Part shown: positions 14,801 through 22,832 of the stretch, piece by piece
Layout: every line of letters begins with the position of its first letter
Numbering within the stretch: the first letter of the stretch is position 1
Origin: Ravibacter sp964559125
Lineage (GTDB): Bacteria > Bacteroidota > Bacteroidia > Cytophagales > Spirosomataceae
Assembly (NCBI GenBank): GCA_964559125.1
Contig: CAZLGW010000061.1
Span: 1 to 23,348, forward strand
Direction: 5' to 3'
DNA: 23,348 bases
Notes under the pieces: generated by a model
Databases searched by the model: none
Told to the model about the DNA's origin: nothing
What the model saw: only the letters and a program-made list of their open reading frames with translations
Program-made: the position numbers and the translations under genes

Positions 14801-15635
14801 TCGATATGTGTTTATACCTGATATAAAAGGCAGTAGCATTTAATAACAATACAACAAGCAATAGTACCAGTGCAGTACCATAGGCGATGGGGCGCACCTG
14901 TTCTATTGCCTGGTGTTGGGTGGAAAGCATGTAGAGATGATAGGGCAGTGCCATGAATTCGTGGTTTAGAGAAATCGTGTTGCTGTTGATATAAAAAGCA
15001 GCGCCGGTAAACAAGATGGGCGCTGTTTCACCGGCCGCCCTGGACAGCGTTAATACTACGCCTGTCAGTATCCCGGGCAGGGCCGAAGGAAATACCACAT
15101 CCTTGATGGATTCAAACTGGGTGGCCCCTACGGCCAGTGCCGCTTCACGGGTACTGGCGGGTATCCTGCGCAAGGCTTCCTCGGTAGTAGTGATGATATA
15201 GGGGAGTGATAATAGCCCTAACGTCAATCCTGCGGCTGCCAGCGAAGTACCCATGTTCAATCCCTGGACAAATAACGCAAGTCCGAACAAGCCGTAGATA
15301 ATAGAGGGTACGCCGGAGAGGTTGCGTATCGATGCCCGGATAAGCCGGGTCAGCCAGGTATTGGCTGCATATTCATTCAGGTAAACAGCACAGCACACTC
15401 CGAACGGAACTGCAAATGCGGCGGTTAACAGCGTAAGCGATATGGTCCCGATAATGGCCGGCAGAATACCTCCCTTCGTCATGCCGTCGGAAGGGGGCAG
15501 GCTGATGAAATCCCAGGACAGCACACCGGCGCCCTTACTGACGAGGTCGAATACGATGGCTGCCAAAAAGAAAAGCACCAGGCCGGTGCAGAACAACAAG
15601 ACAAACCACTCCCAGACTTGCACCCATTTTCTCAT
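14793..15635 (-). CDS. pstA: Phosphate ABC transporter permease PstA
   Basis: 280 residues from ATG 15635 (MRKWVQVWEWF); a TTG at 15659, 3 bp after the pstC stop, would add eight residues. Six membrane segments span the protein. The permease EAA loop is intact: REAALAVGATQFESIKDVVF followed by PSALPGIL, and it is followed by SRAAGETAPILFTG typical of PstA. Length and motifs are normal. It sits between the shortened pstC and pstB in the standard pstSCAB order. With pstC damaged, PstA would be the only full permease subunit encoded here. Confidence 0.92.
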   Translation of the reverse strand: MRKWVQVWEWFVLLFCTGLVLFFLAAIVFDLVSKGAGVLSWDFISLPPSDGMTKGGILPAIIGTISLTLLTAAFAVPFGVCCAVYLNEYAANTWLTRLIRASIRNLSGVPSIIYGLFGLALFVQGLNMGTSLAAAGLTLGLLSLPYIITTTEEALRRIPASTREAALAVGATQFESIKDVVFPSALPGILTGVVLTLSRAAGETAPILFTGAAFYINSNTISLNHEFMALPYHLYMLSTQHQAIEQVRPIAYGTALVLLLVVLLLNATAFYIRYKHISNE

Positions 15636-15662
15636 GCCCGTATTTTTTAAATCTTTCAAAAC

Positions 15663-16094
15663 TTACGCTTCCTGATATTTTCTAAAGCGGTTCACAAAAT
15701 ATTCGCCGGCAATATTTACCAGCAGTGTTATTATAAATAATACTGTAGCTATAGCAAACAAGGCAAAATAGTGGGTGGTTTGGTAGGGAACTTCACCCAT
15801 CTCGATCGCAATGGTGGCGGTAATGGTTTTCACCGAATCGAAAAATCCTTTTGGGAATGCTGCAACATTTCCGGTCGCCATCAGGACGGTCATGGTTTCT
15901 CCGATCGCACGTCCGACTCCCAGCATAACCGCAGCGATTATAAAATCCCAGGGCTTTACCTTTAGAAAAAAAGCAACGGTATTCCAGAGCAACATGGCCA
16001 GTATACCCGCCAGGACAGCGATTACCAATAATCCCGTAGTCCTGAACAACGAGCGAAACAGGCGATCGTACGCTTCTCTTTTACCGGTCTTCAT
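15663..16094 (-). pseudogene. pstC: PstC permease with a large in-frame internal deletion
   Basis: Only 143 residues where PstC proteins are about 290-330. The N-terminal part (1-51, first membrane helix, ending FFLKVKPWDF) is normal for PstC, and the C-terminal part (52-143, IIAAVMLGVGRAIGETMTVL, then MATGNVAAFPKG) is the normal end. Between them, at about base 15942, some 150 or more residues are missing, including membrane helices 2-4 and the EAA loop (REAxxALGATRW region) that docks PstB. The frame is kept open, with no stop or frameshift. The start overlaps the end of pstS by 14 bp, as in an intact operon. It is either a genuine loss of function, an assembly error, or an unusual minimal subunit; a non-functional permease is the likeliest reading. 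Confidence 0.75.
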
Positions 16095-16941
16095 TTTGCG
16101 CGGGAGTGGAAACGTTATAATACCCTTCCTTTCTGATCAAAGCCTTTCCTTCCGGACTCATTTCATAGTTTAAAAAAGGCTGTGCTTTTTCCCAGGATGC
16201 CAGGGGAATGAATTGGTAAAGAGGCCGTTGAAAAAAATAACGGCGGTTTTGAATAGCGGTACTGTCGAGTGGGGAAATCGCTTTGCTCCCGGGTATGTCG
16301 GCAATTTTCAATATCTTAACCCTGCTTTGGGCAGAAGTGCCGTTTATGAGATACCCGGCGCCCACGTAACCGATACCCGAAATATCCTGTCTGATAGCTT
16401 CCAATATCTGCGCATTGCCGTTCATTTCCTTTGCGTTGCGGCTAAAGCGGATGCCTGATTTCTGCTGGACAAAAGAATGAGTGCCTGAATTACTTTGTCT
16501 CCCGTAGATGGTAACAGGACGGTTGATTGCTGCAACCTTCTGCCAGTTGTCATATTCACCGCTTAATATTTTTGCCAGTGTCCCTACATCGATCGAGTCC
16601 AGCGGATTGGATTGATGAACTACAAAGGCGGTGGCGTCTTCGGCAAAGACAACCGTCCGGATGTCTATGTTTCTTTTGGCGAACAATTCTGTTTCTTCTT
16701 CGGTAAGCGGGCGGGATGAATTGGCGATGTCGGCCTGACCGTTGAGAAGAGAGGCAATGCCCAGCCCGGAACCACCCCCTGAAATGGCTACACTAAACTG
16801 GCGGTTGTGCTTATGAAATTGCTCTGCCAGGTTAACGGCAAGGTTAACTTCTGTATCCGACCCCTTTATCTTAATGACATTGGAGTTGTTGCTGCAGGAA
16901 AGTGTAACGGGAAGTAAAAGGAGAATAAATACATATTTCAT
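16081..16941 (-). CDS. pstS: Phosphate-binding lipoprotein PstS
   Basis: 286 residues with a lipobox ending at Cys16 (LLPVTLSC), so it should be anchored in the inner-membrane/periplasm compartment. Phosphate-binding signatures of the PstS family are present: KGSDTEVNLA near the start, SGGGSGLGI (about 54-62), SSRPLTEEE (about 75-83) and GRQSNSGTHSFV. Length is usual for the short Bacteroidota PstS. It is the first gene of the minus-strand pst operon and is divergent from the hybrid regulator gene, sharing a 160-bp intergenic region. The end overlaps pstC by 14 bp. Intact. Confidence 0.9.
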   Translation of the reverse strand: MKYVFILLLLPVTLSCSNNSNVIKIKGSDTEVNLAVNLAEQFHKHNRQFSVAISGGGSGLGIASLLNGQADIANSSRPLTEEETELFAKRNIDIRTVVFAEDATAFVVHQSNPLDSIDVGTLAKILSGEYDNWQKVAAINRPVTIYGRQSNSGTHSFVQQKSGIRFSRNAKEMNGNAQILEAIRQDISGIGYVGAGYLINGTSAQSRVKILKIADIPGSKAISPLDSTAIQNRRYFFQRPLYQFIPLASWEKAQPFLNYEMSPEGKALIRKEGYYNVSTPAQNEDR

Positions 16942-17065
16942 CAGAGCAGCAAAGAATATCGCTCCCGCAAATTCAGCATCTAATGTGAATTAAATATGAA
17001 CGCTTGGTTAACGACCAGGTAATAATGAAGTAGTCCTGTTGTTTTCTTTACTCGCAGCAGGTATT

Positions 17066-17073
17066 TATCTTCG
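17066..17073 (+). promoter_or_regulatory. Possible -7 element for the hybrid regulator gene
   Basis: TATCTTCG differs from TAnnTTTG by one base and lies 28 bp before ATG 17102, with a TTG at 17039-17041 somewhat far upstream. The 160-bp divergent region also contains a TGGT-5-ACCA dyad (about 17004-17016) but no recognisable Pho box. Confidence 0.3.
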
Positions 17074-17101
17074 GTGCTTATAAAAAATCCTGTTGTTGTG
17101 A

Positions 17102-20100
17102 ATGAAAACCGTTGTAAGCAGAGAAAGCACTTTCTACGTCGTATGTCTATTTTTTCTGTTTATGTCAAAACAGGGAAACATCTGTTTTGCTCAGCAACCC
17201 ACCTATACTAACGAACAACATTTCGGAGTTGAAGACGGTCTGCCGCAAAGTTTTATCACAGGCTTTACACAGGACAAGGACGGGTTTATCTGGATTTCCA
17301 CGCTCGATGGTCTTAGCCGCTTTGATGGACGTGAGTTTAAAAATTTCCGGAATAAACCCGGGGATTCTGCCACCATTGCACAGAATGTGATCTTCAAAAT
17401 ATTGCTTCAGGCAGATAGCAGTAAACTAACCCTGGTCTACGAAGGATTGCATCATGACTGTTTCGACACACGAACTTTCGAGGTAAAGCGGATTTCTCAC
17501 CTGTCGACTTTACACAGTATTCCCAACAGCAAAGCCCAGTTTCTCAACAGGGCAAATGTATATGACGGCACAGACTGGCTTTTCCCGAGATCGGATGCTG
17601 CCGGTATAGGATGGAGAAATACCGATACGGGCAAGACTTTCTTCGCTAATACCACCAATGGCTTGTTGAAGCAGGATACACTCAGCGTTATTTTTCAGGC
17701 AGCAGATGGTACCGTTTTCCTGATCTCGGAAGATGGTGTACAGGTCAGTAATAAGGCAAAGAAACATTTTAAGTTCATCCGGTTTAACACTTTCGTAAAA
17801 AGGCTCAGGCCCGAAATGTTCTTTGAAGGGAGCATCAATGCCGGGTCTGTTGCGCTGCTGCCGGAAAACCGGCTGCTGGTTTACAGAGATGACCGGGTTG
17901 TAATCCTCGACCTGGCGAAAAGAACTTCCAAATCCATTAAAATTCCGCCCGGCTCATCGGTTTATCATGACAGCTATAAAGATTTGCTTTGTCAGGATTC
18001 GAAGCGGCTTGTTTATCTTGTTAACCAGGGTAGGGTCTTCAGGGTAAATCAAAATGATCAGCTGGAGCTGATCTGGCAAAATAAAACTGCTCCGCAAAAC
18101 AATATTACGGCATTGCTTGTCGATCGATCCGATGTGCTGTGGGTGAGTATCAATACGCATGGGATCACCAAAATTGATTTACGTGCGATACCTTTTTATA
18201 CGCGCCCTTACAGGAAGAGTTTTGTAGCCGACATCCTGGAGGAAGCCGGCGTTTCATCATCACAGATTCCCTCTGAATGGGCTGATCCGGAAGTTGCCTA
18301 TTATTTTCGTCAGGCATGGACATCCGAAAACAAGCTCTATCTTGCCGCCAATCTGCGGGGGAATGGTGAAATTTTCAGCTACGACGGTACAACGTTTACC
18401 AGGTTCAATCACCGGCGGCATTTAAAGGTTTACACCGCCCTGGTCGTGAAACCGGAAGGAGAAGTTTATGCCCTGGAGCACATGAATTCCAGGTGGTATG
18501 CCTGGAAAGCCCCTGCGTCGGCTCCGGATTCGTTTTTTCTAAACCGTTCAGAAATGGTTAGGGTTGAAATGACCGACGGCCGCTATGTGAAGGGGAGCTT
18601 CTGGTTGCCGACCTTCTCGACGGGCTTGCTTCAATATAAGGGGGCGCAGAGAGTCGGGCAGTTTATGGGTAAACAGCCCGGTTCGCAGGGGTATATGCCG
18701 AAGGAACTTACAGAGATTTGCCCTGATCCCTTCGACGAAAACCTGTTATGGATTGGTTCCAGGGGATTCGGACTTATCCTTTGGGATATTGAGAAAGGGT
18801 TACGAGATATTTTTACGGTTGATGACGGATTGCCCAATAATACCGTTTACTGCATTTTACCGGACAGAACCGGGAAATTATGGTGCAGTACCAACAAAGG
18901 GATTTTCAGGTTTGACCCCAGAACCAGAGAGATCTATTCTTTCGAAAAGTCGGATGGGCTACAGGGCAACGAGTTCAACAGGGCTCATAAGTTTCGCTTT
19001 TTCGACGGGCGATTGGCTTTCGGTGGAACGGAAGGATATACCATATTTAACCCTGCTGACTTCGAGGGAGATTTTCCGGAAACCCCGGTACCGATCCAAC
19101 TCACCAGTTTACAGATCAACAACCAGTTACAGCATCCGTCGCTTCCCGGCAGCATTGTTCAGGAACCATTGAGCCTGATCAGTGAAATAAATCTTCCTTC
19201 TGATAAAAATCACCTGCGATTTGAATTTGCGGCATTACTCTTCAACCAACCCGTCAAAACAAAGTATCGCTTCCAGATGGTGGGGATCGATAAACAGTGG
19301 GTAGAAAACGGCACGAGCAATGTTGCTTCCTATTTGGGGTTGTCGCCCGGCAAGTATAGGCTGCTTGTCAATGCTACCGACAACAGGGGATTGTGGGGCA
19401 AAGACTTTAAGGAAATCAGGATTGTAATTCGCCCTCCCTTTTGGGCGACTACCTGGGCTTACCTGGTTTACGCATTGCTATTGGTTTTCATTGTCCGGCG
19501 TTACCTGGTTTTCAGAGAAGAACGGATGATTACCCGGCAAACACTGGCCTTTGAAAAGCGGGAGGCCATCAGACTGAAAGAAATGGACGAACTGAAAGAT
19601 CGTTTTTTTAGCAACGTCACGCATGAATTCAGAACTCCATTGACTTTGATTATCAATCCTTTGCATAAGTTGCTTTCAGAGGGGGCTGTTTCGGGGCAGT
19701 TGCAGCAAACACTTAAGGGCATTGAGAAAAACTCGCGCCAACTGCTTGGCTTGATCAATGAGTTCCTGGATTTTTCAAAGCTTAACGACGGGCAGATGCG
19801 GGTCAGTCTCTCTTCGGGCGAATTAACCCTTTTCGTGTCCGCCTGTGTCCGGTCTTTTGAAGCTGCCGCTTCGGAAAAACAAATAACACTTTCTTTTTCT
19901 TCCGGAGACGTTGAGGGCTTTTACCTCTTTGACCAGGAAAAGTGGAGCAAAATCATCTTCAACCTGGTGGGCAATGCCTTGAAATTCACCCCTGAAAAGG
20001 GAGCCATTTCGGTGGGGCTCAGACATACGTCGGGCGAAAATATCGAGCTGGAGGTGTGGGATAATGGCCCGGGTATTGCTGTTGATCAGCAACAGAAAAT

Positions 20101-21091
20101 ATTTGAAAGGTTTTACCAGGCCGATGGTTCGGCTATTCGCAGCCAGGGTGGTACGGGTATCGGTCTTTCCCTGGTGAAGGAAATGGCGGAATTGATGGGA
20201 GGGCATATCCGTGTGGACAGCGAGCCTGGAAAATACAGCCGGTTTTTGGTCGGGCTTCCGGTGTCAAAAGCCTTTTCCGCAAATAATGCAGCATCTGACA
20301 CCGGGACATTGCCGTCCCGTCCTTTGCCGCCAAACGGCGCGCTGCCTCAACTCTTCGTTGTCGAGGACAATGAAGAATTACGCTCGTTCCTCATGAATAG
20401 CCTGGAGGGGACTTACCAGGTGACCGGTGCTGCCAACGGTATTCTGGCCTGGGAAACGATCCGGACCACACTGCCGGATATCGTCATCAGTGATGTGATG
20501 ATGCCTGGCCGGGATGGATTCGATCTCTGCAACCTGTGCAAGTCGGACCCGCTTACCGCACACATCGGGTTTATTCTGCTGACTTCCAAGGCTGCACACC
20601 AGGCCCGTCTACAGGGGTTGCAGGCGGGAGCCGACGATTATGTCACCAAGCCTTTTCAAATGGATGAGCTGGAGCTGCGTATTCAGAACCTGTTCCGGTT
20701 GCAGCAGAATGTACGTGCCCAGTTGAGAGACCAGTTATTCAGTCGTTCACCGGATGCTGCACCCCAAGTCACAGATCCGTTTCTTAACCGTTTGCACCAG
20801 GAGATCGATGCGAGACTCGATGATCCCGACCTCATGGTAGATGACCTGTGCAAGGCGCTTTCGGTTAGCAAGAGTACGCTCAACCGTAAGCTGAAAGCAT
20901 TGCTGGATGCTTCCGCTACTGACCTGATCCGCCGATACAGGCTCGAAAAGGCTACTACGCTGCTGCGGTCGGGAATGGACATTGCGTCGGTATCCTATCG
21001 AGTGGGCTTCGGAAGTCCGTCTTATTTTACACAATGCTTCAGGGAGCAATATCACGTGACGCCTTCGGAGTATGTTTCCGGCCGGATTTGA
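17102..21091 (+). CDS. Hybrid two-component system regulator (HTCS): sensor, kinase, receiver and AraC output in one protein
   Basis: 1329 residues. A signal segment (about 9-31) is followed by a periplasmic two-component-regulator propeller: reg_prop repeats such as GLPQSFITGFTQDKDGFIWI near the start, LLVDRSDVLWVSI, LLWIGSRGFGLILWD and DGLPNNTVYCILPDRTGKLW. A Y_Y_Y domain follows (about 695-775), then a membrane helix (about 780-800) and a HisKA domain with His841 (VTHEFRTPL). The HATPase has the N box NLVGNALKF (Asn954, Asn958) and GTGIGLSLVKEM. The receiver has phospho-acceptor Asp1131 (ISDVMMPG) and Lys1183 (VTKPF), and an AraC-type HTH closes the protein (about 1245-1329, ending VTPSEYVSG). 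All catalytic residues are present. Such proteins usually sense oligosaccharides beside polysaccharide-utilisation genes; none lies in this window. It is divergent from pstS. Its ligand is unknown. Confidence 0.92.
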   Translation: MKTVVSRESTFYVVCLFFLFMSKQGNICFAQQPTYTNEQHFGVEDGLPQSFITGFTQDKDGFIWISTLDGLSRFDGREFKNFRNKPGDSATIAQNVIFKILLQADSSKLTLVYEGLHHDCFDTRTFEVKRISHLSTLHSIPNSKAQFLNRANVYDGTDWLFPRSDAAGIGWRNTDTGKTFFANTTNGLLKQDTLSVIFQAADGTVFLISEDGVQVSNKAKKHFKFIRFNTFVKRLRPEMFFEGSINAGSVALLPENRLLVYRDDRVVILDLAKRTSKSIKIPPGSSVYHDSYKDLLCQDSKRLVYLVNQGRVFRVNQNDQLELIWQNKTAPQNNITALLVDRSDVLWVSINTHGITKIDLRAIPFYTRPYRKSFVADILEEAGVSSSQIPSEWADPEVAYYFRQAWTSENKLYLAANLRGNGEIFSYDGTTFTRFNHRRHLKVYTALVVKPEGEVYALEHMNSRWYAWKAPASAPDSFFLNRSEMVRVEMTDGRYVKGSFWLPTFSTGLLQYKGAQRVGQFMGKQPGSQGYMPKELTEICPDPFDENLLWIGSRGFGLILWDIEKGLRDIFTVDDGLPNNTVYCILPDRTGKLWCSTNKGIFRFDPRTREIYSFEKSDGLQGNEFNRAHKFRFFDGRLAFGGTEGYTIFNPADFEGDFPETPVPIQLTSLQINNQLQHPSLPGSIVQEPLSLISEINLPSDKNHLRFEFAALLFNQPVKTKYRFQMVGIDKQWVENGTSNVASYLGLSPGKYRLLVNATDNRGLWGKDFKEIRIVIRPPFWATTWAYLVYALLLVFIVRRYLVFREERMITRQTLAFEKREAIRLKEMDELKDRFFSNVTHEFRTPLTLIINPLHKLLSEGAVSGQLQQTLKGIEKNSRQLLGLINEFLDFSKLNDGQMRVSLSSGELTLFVSACVRSFEAAASEKQITLSFSSGDVEGFYLFDQEKWSKIIFNLVGNALKFTPEKGAISVGLRHTSGENIELEVWDNGPGIAVDQQQKIFERFYQADGSAIRSQGGTGIGLSLVKEMAELMGGHIRVDSEPGKYSRFLVGLPVSKAFSANNAASDTGTLPSRPLPPNGALPQLFVVEDNEELRSFLMNSLEGTYQVTGAANGILAWETIRTTLPDIVISDVMMPGRDGFDLCNLCKSDPLTAHIGFILLTSKAAHQARLQGLQAGADDYVTKPFQMDELELRIQNLFRLQQNVRAQLRDQLFSRSPDAAPQVTDPFLNRLHQEIDARLDDPDLMVDDLCKALSVSKSTLNRKLKALLDASATDLIRRYRLEKATTLLRSGMDIASVSYRVGFGSPSYFTQCFREQYHVTPSEYVSGRI

Positions 21092-21107
21092 GCTGAGTTG
21101 ACTGAGT

Positions 21108-21133
21108 TGCGCGTAGTCTCCAAACTACGCGCA
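21108..21133. repeat. Hairpin repeat unit 1 (CGTAGT...ACTACG family)
   Basis: A 10-bp exact stem (TGCGCGTAGT / ACTACGCGCA) around the six-base loop CTCCAA, 16 bp after the stop of the hybrid regulator gene. It may serve as its transcript end, but it has no T tract. It shares the TAGTCTCC-A-ACTACGC core with the units at about 21202-21220 and 23105-23124. Confidence 0.65.
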
Positions 21134-21143
21134 GGTGTCCACA

Positions 21144-21155
21144 GGTCTCCAGACC
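21144..21155. repeat. Short hairpin repeat unit 2
   Basis: GGTCTCCAGACC, a 5+2+5 inverted repeat with the same TCTCCAGA centre as the other units of this family. Confidence 0.45.
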
Positions 21156-21182
21156 GACTCCACCCGTATACCCGAGTTGTAT

Positions 21183-21220
21183 GAGATTACGCGAGGTTGC
21201 ACGTAATCTCCAGACTACGC
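21183..21220. repeat. Hairpin repeat unit 3 (composite)
   Basis: GAGATTACG (21183-21191) pairs exactly with CGTAATCTC (21202-21210) across a 10-base loop. The right arm then runs into CAGACTACGC, so the segment CGTAATCTCCAGACTACGC is a one-mismatch copy of unit 4 and an alternative fold. The unit lies just before the convergent end of the minus-strand orphan gene and may help terminate both transcripts. Confidence 0.55.
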
Positions 21221-21237
21221 TTAACAGGTTATAATCT

Positions 21238-22269
21238 TTAGTTCCTCGAAAGCCTTACCTTCTCAAGCATTTGGTTAATATGTTCAGGATACTTCCCTTC
21301 AAAATATTCAAATACAAGTGGATTTCCTTTGAAGAATTGACTGCTAAACTCGATCCAAGTATCAATGTTAACTATTCCGTTCATCTTAAAGAGCTTTTGC
21401 GATAATGTTTTTATATGATCTCGATTTTTACTATTATAGTTAAAATCAGAATCTCGCCGCTGATAATATTCATTTTCTGTATAAAAATGAATGGCGCCAT
21501 CGAAATGCCTAAAATATCCTTTATTTATTTCATATTCTGCATGAATGTACCTTACTGGATGATATTCGACACCATTCTTTTCTATTTTGACTTCATCTGT
21601 TTTGAATTCTTCAGCTTGAAAAGTCTTAGTATTATTCTTTGTACTCCACTTTATATCTAGGGAATAGACATCACTAAAGAAGAAGGAAATGTAGCTTCGC
21701 TCAGTATCTACTGGCGGGCGTAGTTTTACAATCCCATCGGAAATCGAATCTATCTGTTCATTAAATTTGGCGCCGTACCACGTATCTTTCTCCATGTAAG
21801 CAGGCCCATTTATATCGATTCTTACTCTATCCATATCAAGAGAAATATATGCTTCAACGTTGGCGTCACTATACTTCCAAAAATGCTCAATAAATCTTGG
21901 AGTATAATTATTCATTCTATCGAAACTTCTACGAAAGTATGAATTGGCCATCAACATAAAGTTTTCGCCATATAGATAGCCATCAAAAAAAAGCTTTTTT
22001 GTGAAGTTGTTACATAGGTTAGAAAAACTCATTAAGCCTTCTTTGTCATTGACTAAACTGTGGTGTAAAAAATTAACGATATTTGGGTAAGATGCAATGA
22101 TTCCTGTAGTATAGTAAAAATTAAAGTTGGCATCTGTTAATGTAATACCCTTTTTTCTCATAAACTCTTTGAAAGAAGAAATCAAAGCAGCATGTTTAGA
22201 AAGCTCTTCTTTTTCTTCTTCTTTCAGCATTCGAACATATTCTTTTTGAATGTCGGTCAACTCCTTCAT
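21238..22269 (-). CDS. Hypothetical protein, AT-rich orphan gene
   Basis: 343 residues from ATG 22269 (MKELTDIQKEYVRM); a TTG start at 22317 would give 359 but falls inside a strong hairpin. No family recognised. There is no signal peptide or membrane segment. The N-terminus has a charged, Glu/Lys-rich helix (MLKEEEKEELSKHAALISSF), and the rest is rich in aromatic residues (Tyr, Phe, Trp), Asn and Asp, as in a soluble alpha/beta protein. Base composition is clearly more AT-rich than the pst, hmu and regulator genes, with many AAT, AAA and TTT codons, suggesting a recent arrival. It lies between hairpin repeats and an XRE/SymE toxin-antitoxin-like pair, a position where defence or selfish genes are common. 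That is context only. Confidence 0.65.
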   Translation of the reverse strand: MKELTDIQKEYVRMLKEEEKEELSKHAALISSFKEFMRKKGITLTDANFNFYYTTGIIASYPNIVNFLHHSLVNDKEGLMSFSNLCNNFTKKLFFDGYLYGENFMLMANSYFRRSFDRMNNYTPRFIEHFWKYSDANVEAYISLDMDRVRIDINGPAYMEKDTWYGAKFNEQIDSISDGIVKLRPPVDTERSYISFFFSDVYSLDIKWSTKNNTKTFQAEEFKTDEVKIEKNGVEYHPVRYIHAEYEINKGYFRHFDGAIHFYTENEYYQRRDSDFNYNSKNRDHIKTLSQKLFKMNGIVNIDTWIEFSSQFFKGNPLVFEYFEGKYPEHINQMLEKVRLSRN

Positions 22270-22303
22270 ACGTATGCTTTTATTTGCCGATAAATGATAA
22301 ATA

Positions 22304-22340
22304 AGCTCTTTAGCCAAGCTAGAAGGCTTGATTAAAGAGC
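22304..22340. promoter_or_regulatory. Strong hairpin upstream of the orphan gene
   Basis: GCTCTTTA (22304-22311) and TAAAGAGC (22333-22340) pair exactly, with an inner AGCC/GGCT pairing (22312-22315 with 22325-22328). On the plus strand it is followed by AGTTTTTA, like a weak intrinsic terminator, but no plus-strand gene ends here. On the minus strand it falls in the leader of the orphan gene and contains the alternative TTG start, so attenuation or transcript protection is possible. Confidence 0.45.
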
Positions 22341-22471
22341 AGTTTTTAGGTAGATATTATTTGATAAGATATAAAAATATACTCTTTAAATATCAGTTCA
22401 CTTTCCCTCCACCAACCGCTCCAATCTCTCGATCATTGCCCATTGCTACCGTTCACCTAGAAAAAGCGCAG

Positions 22472-22681
22472 CTATCTCCCCGTCGCCACCAGCAACTCCC
22501 GGATATCCACCTTTAAAAATTTCGAAATCTCGTAGAGAGTCTCGATCGATGGCTGGACTTCGTTTGTGCACCACCGCGAAACCGTGGACTCGGTTTTTTC
22601 CAGATGAGCAGCTAAATCCTTGCTGCTTTTGTTTTTCTCGGCCAGCACGGCCTTGATTCTATTCAACTGAAGTTTTGACAC
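22472..22681 (-). CDS. Small XRE-family helix-turn-helix regulator
   Basis: 69 residues from a GTG start (22679-22681), a single Cro/C1-type HTH domain. The recognition region is KDLAAHLEKTESTVSRWCTN (about 21-40), followed by the conserved PSIETLYEISKFLKVDIREL. This is the stand-alone HTH size typical of phage, TA and mobile-element regulators. A matching minus-strand promoter (TATATTTG at 22726-22719 with TTTG 21 bp upstream) precedes it. It is divergent from the SymE-like gene 151 bp away, so it may repress that gene and itself; a palindrome at the symE promoter is a candidate site. It could equally regulate the orphan gene downstream of it on the same strand. Confidence 0.82.
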   Translation of the reverse strand: MSKLQLNRIKAVLAEKNKSSKDLAAHLEKTESTVSRWCTNEVQPSIETLYEISKFLKVDIRELLVATGR

Positions 22682-22718
22682 AGGATATTAATTTGTTGCT
22701 ATCAAATGCTAATATCTC

Positions 22719-22751
22719 CAAATATACATTGACTTGAAAATCGTGCTCAAA
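22719..22751 (-). promoter_or_regulatory. Promoter of the XRE regulator gene
   Basis: On the minus strand TTTG (22751-22748) and TATATTTG (22726-22719) are 21 bp apart, close to the TTTG-N19-TAnnTTTG consensus of Bacteroidota. The predicted leader is about 30 bases. Confidence 0.6.
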
Positions 22752-22782
22752 ACACAATAAATTATATTTTCGTGACATATTA

Positions 22783-22814
22783 TTTGCATAATAATATTAT
22801 TTATTGTATTCTTG
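22783..22814 (+). promoter_or_regulatory. Promoter of the SymE-like gene
   Basis: TTTG (22783-22786) and TATTCTTG (22807-22814, one base from TAnnTTTG) are 20 bp apart. The predicted start near 22821 leaves a very short leader before ATG 22833, so translation control by an upstream leader is unlikely. Confidence 0.55.
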
Positions 22815-22823
22815 TGACAAGAA
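22809..22823. promoter_or_regulatory. Palindrome over the symE -7 box and transcription start
   Basis: TTCTTGTGACAAGAA is an exact 6+3+6 inverted repeat overlapping the -7 element and predicted start site, as expected of a repressor operator. The divergent XRE protein is the obvious candidate binder. Confidence 0.5.
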
Positions 22824-22832
22824 ATTATCATT

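Noticed and set aside
14801..14839. N-terminal extension of PstB from ATG 14839
   Set aside because: The extra residues overlap pstA coding sequence and are not part of the PstB family; ATG 14800 with the 8-bp overlap is the usual arrangement.
21108..21220. CRISPR array
   Set aside because: The repeats are short, imperfect self-complementary hairpins with irregular spacing, not direct repeats with uniform spacers, and no cas gene is present.
22304..22340. Intrinsic terminator for a plus-strand gene
   Set aside because: The hairpin is followed by a short T run on the plus strand, but no plus-strand gene ends upstream for more than 1 kb.
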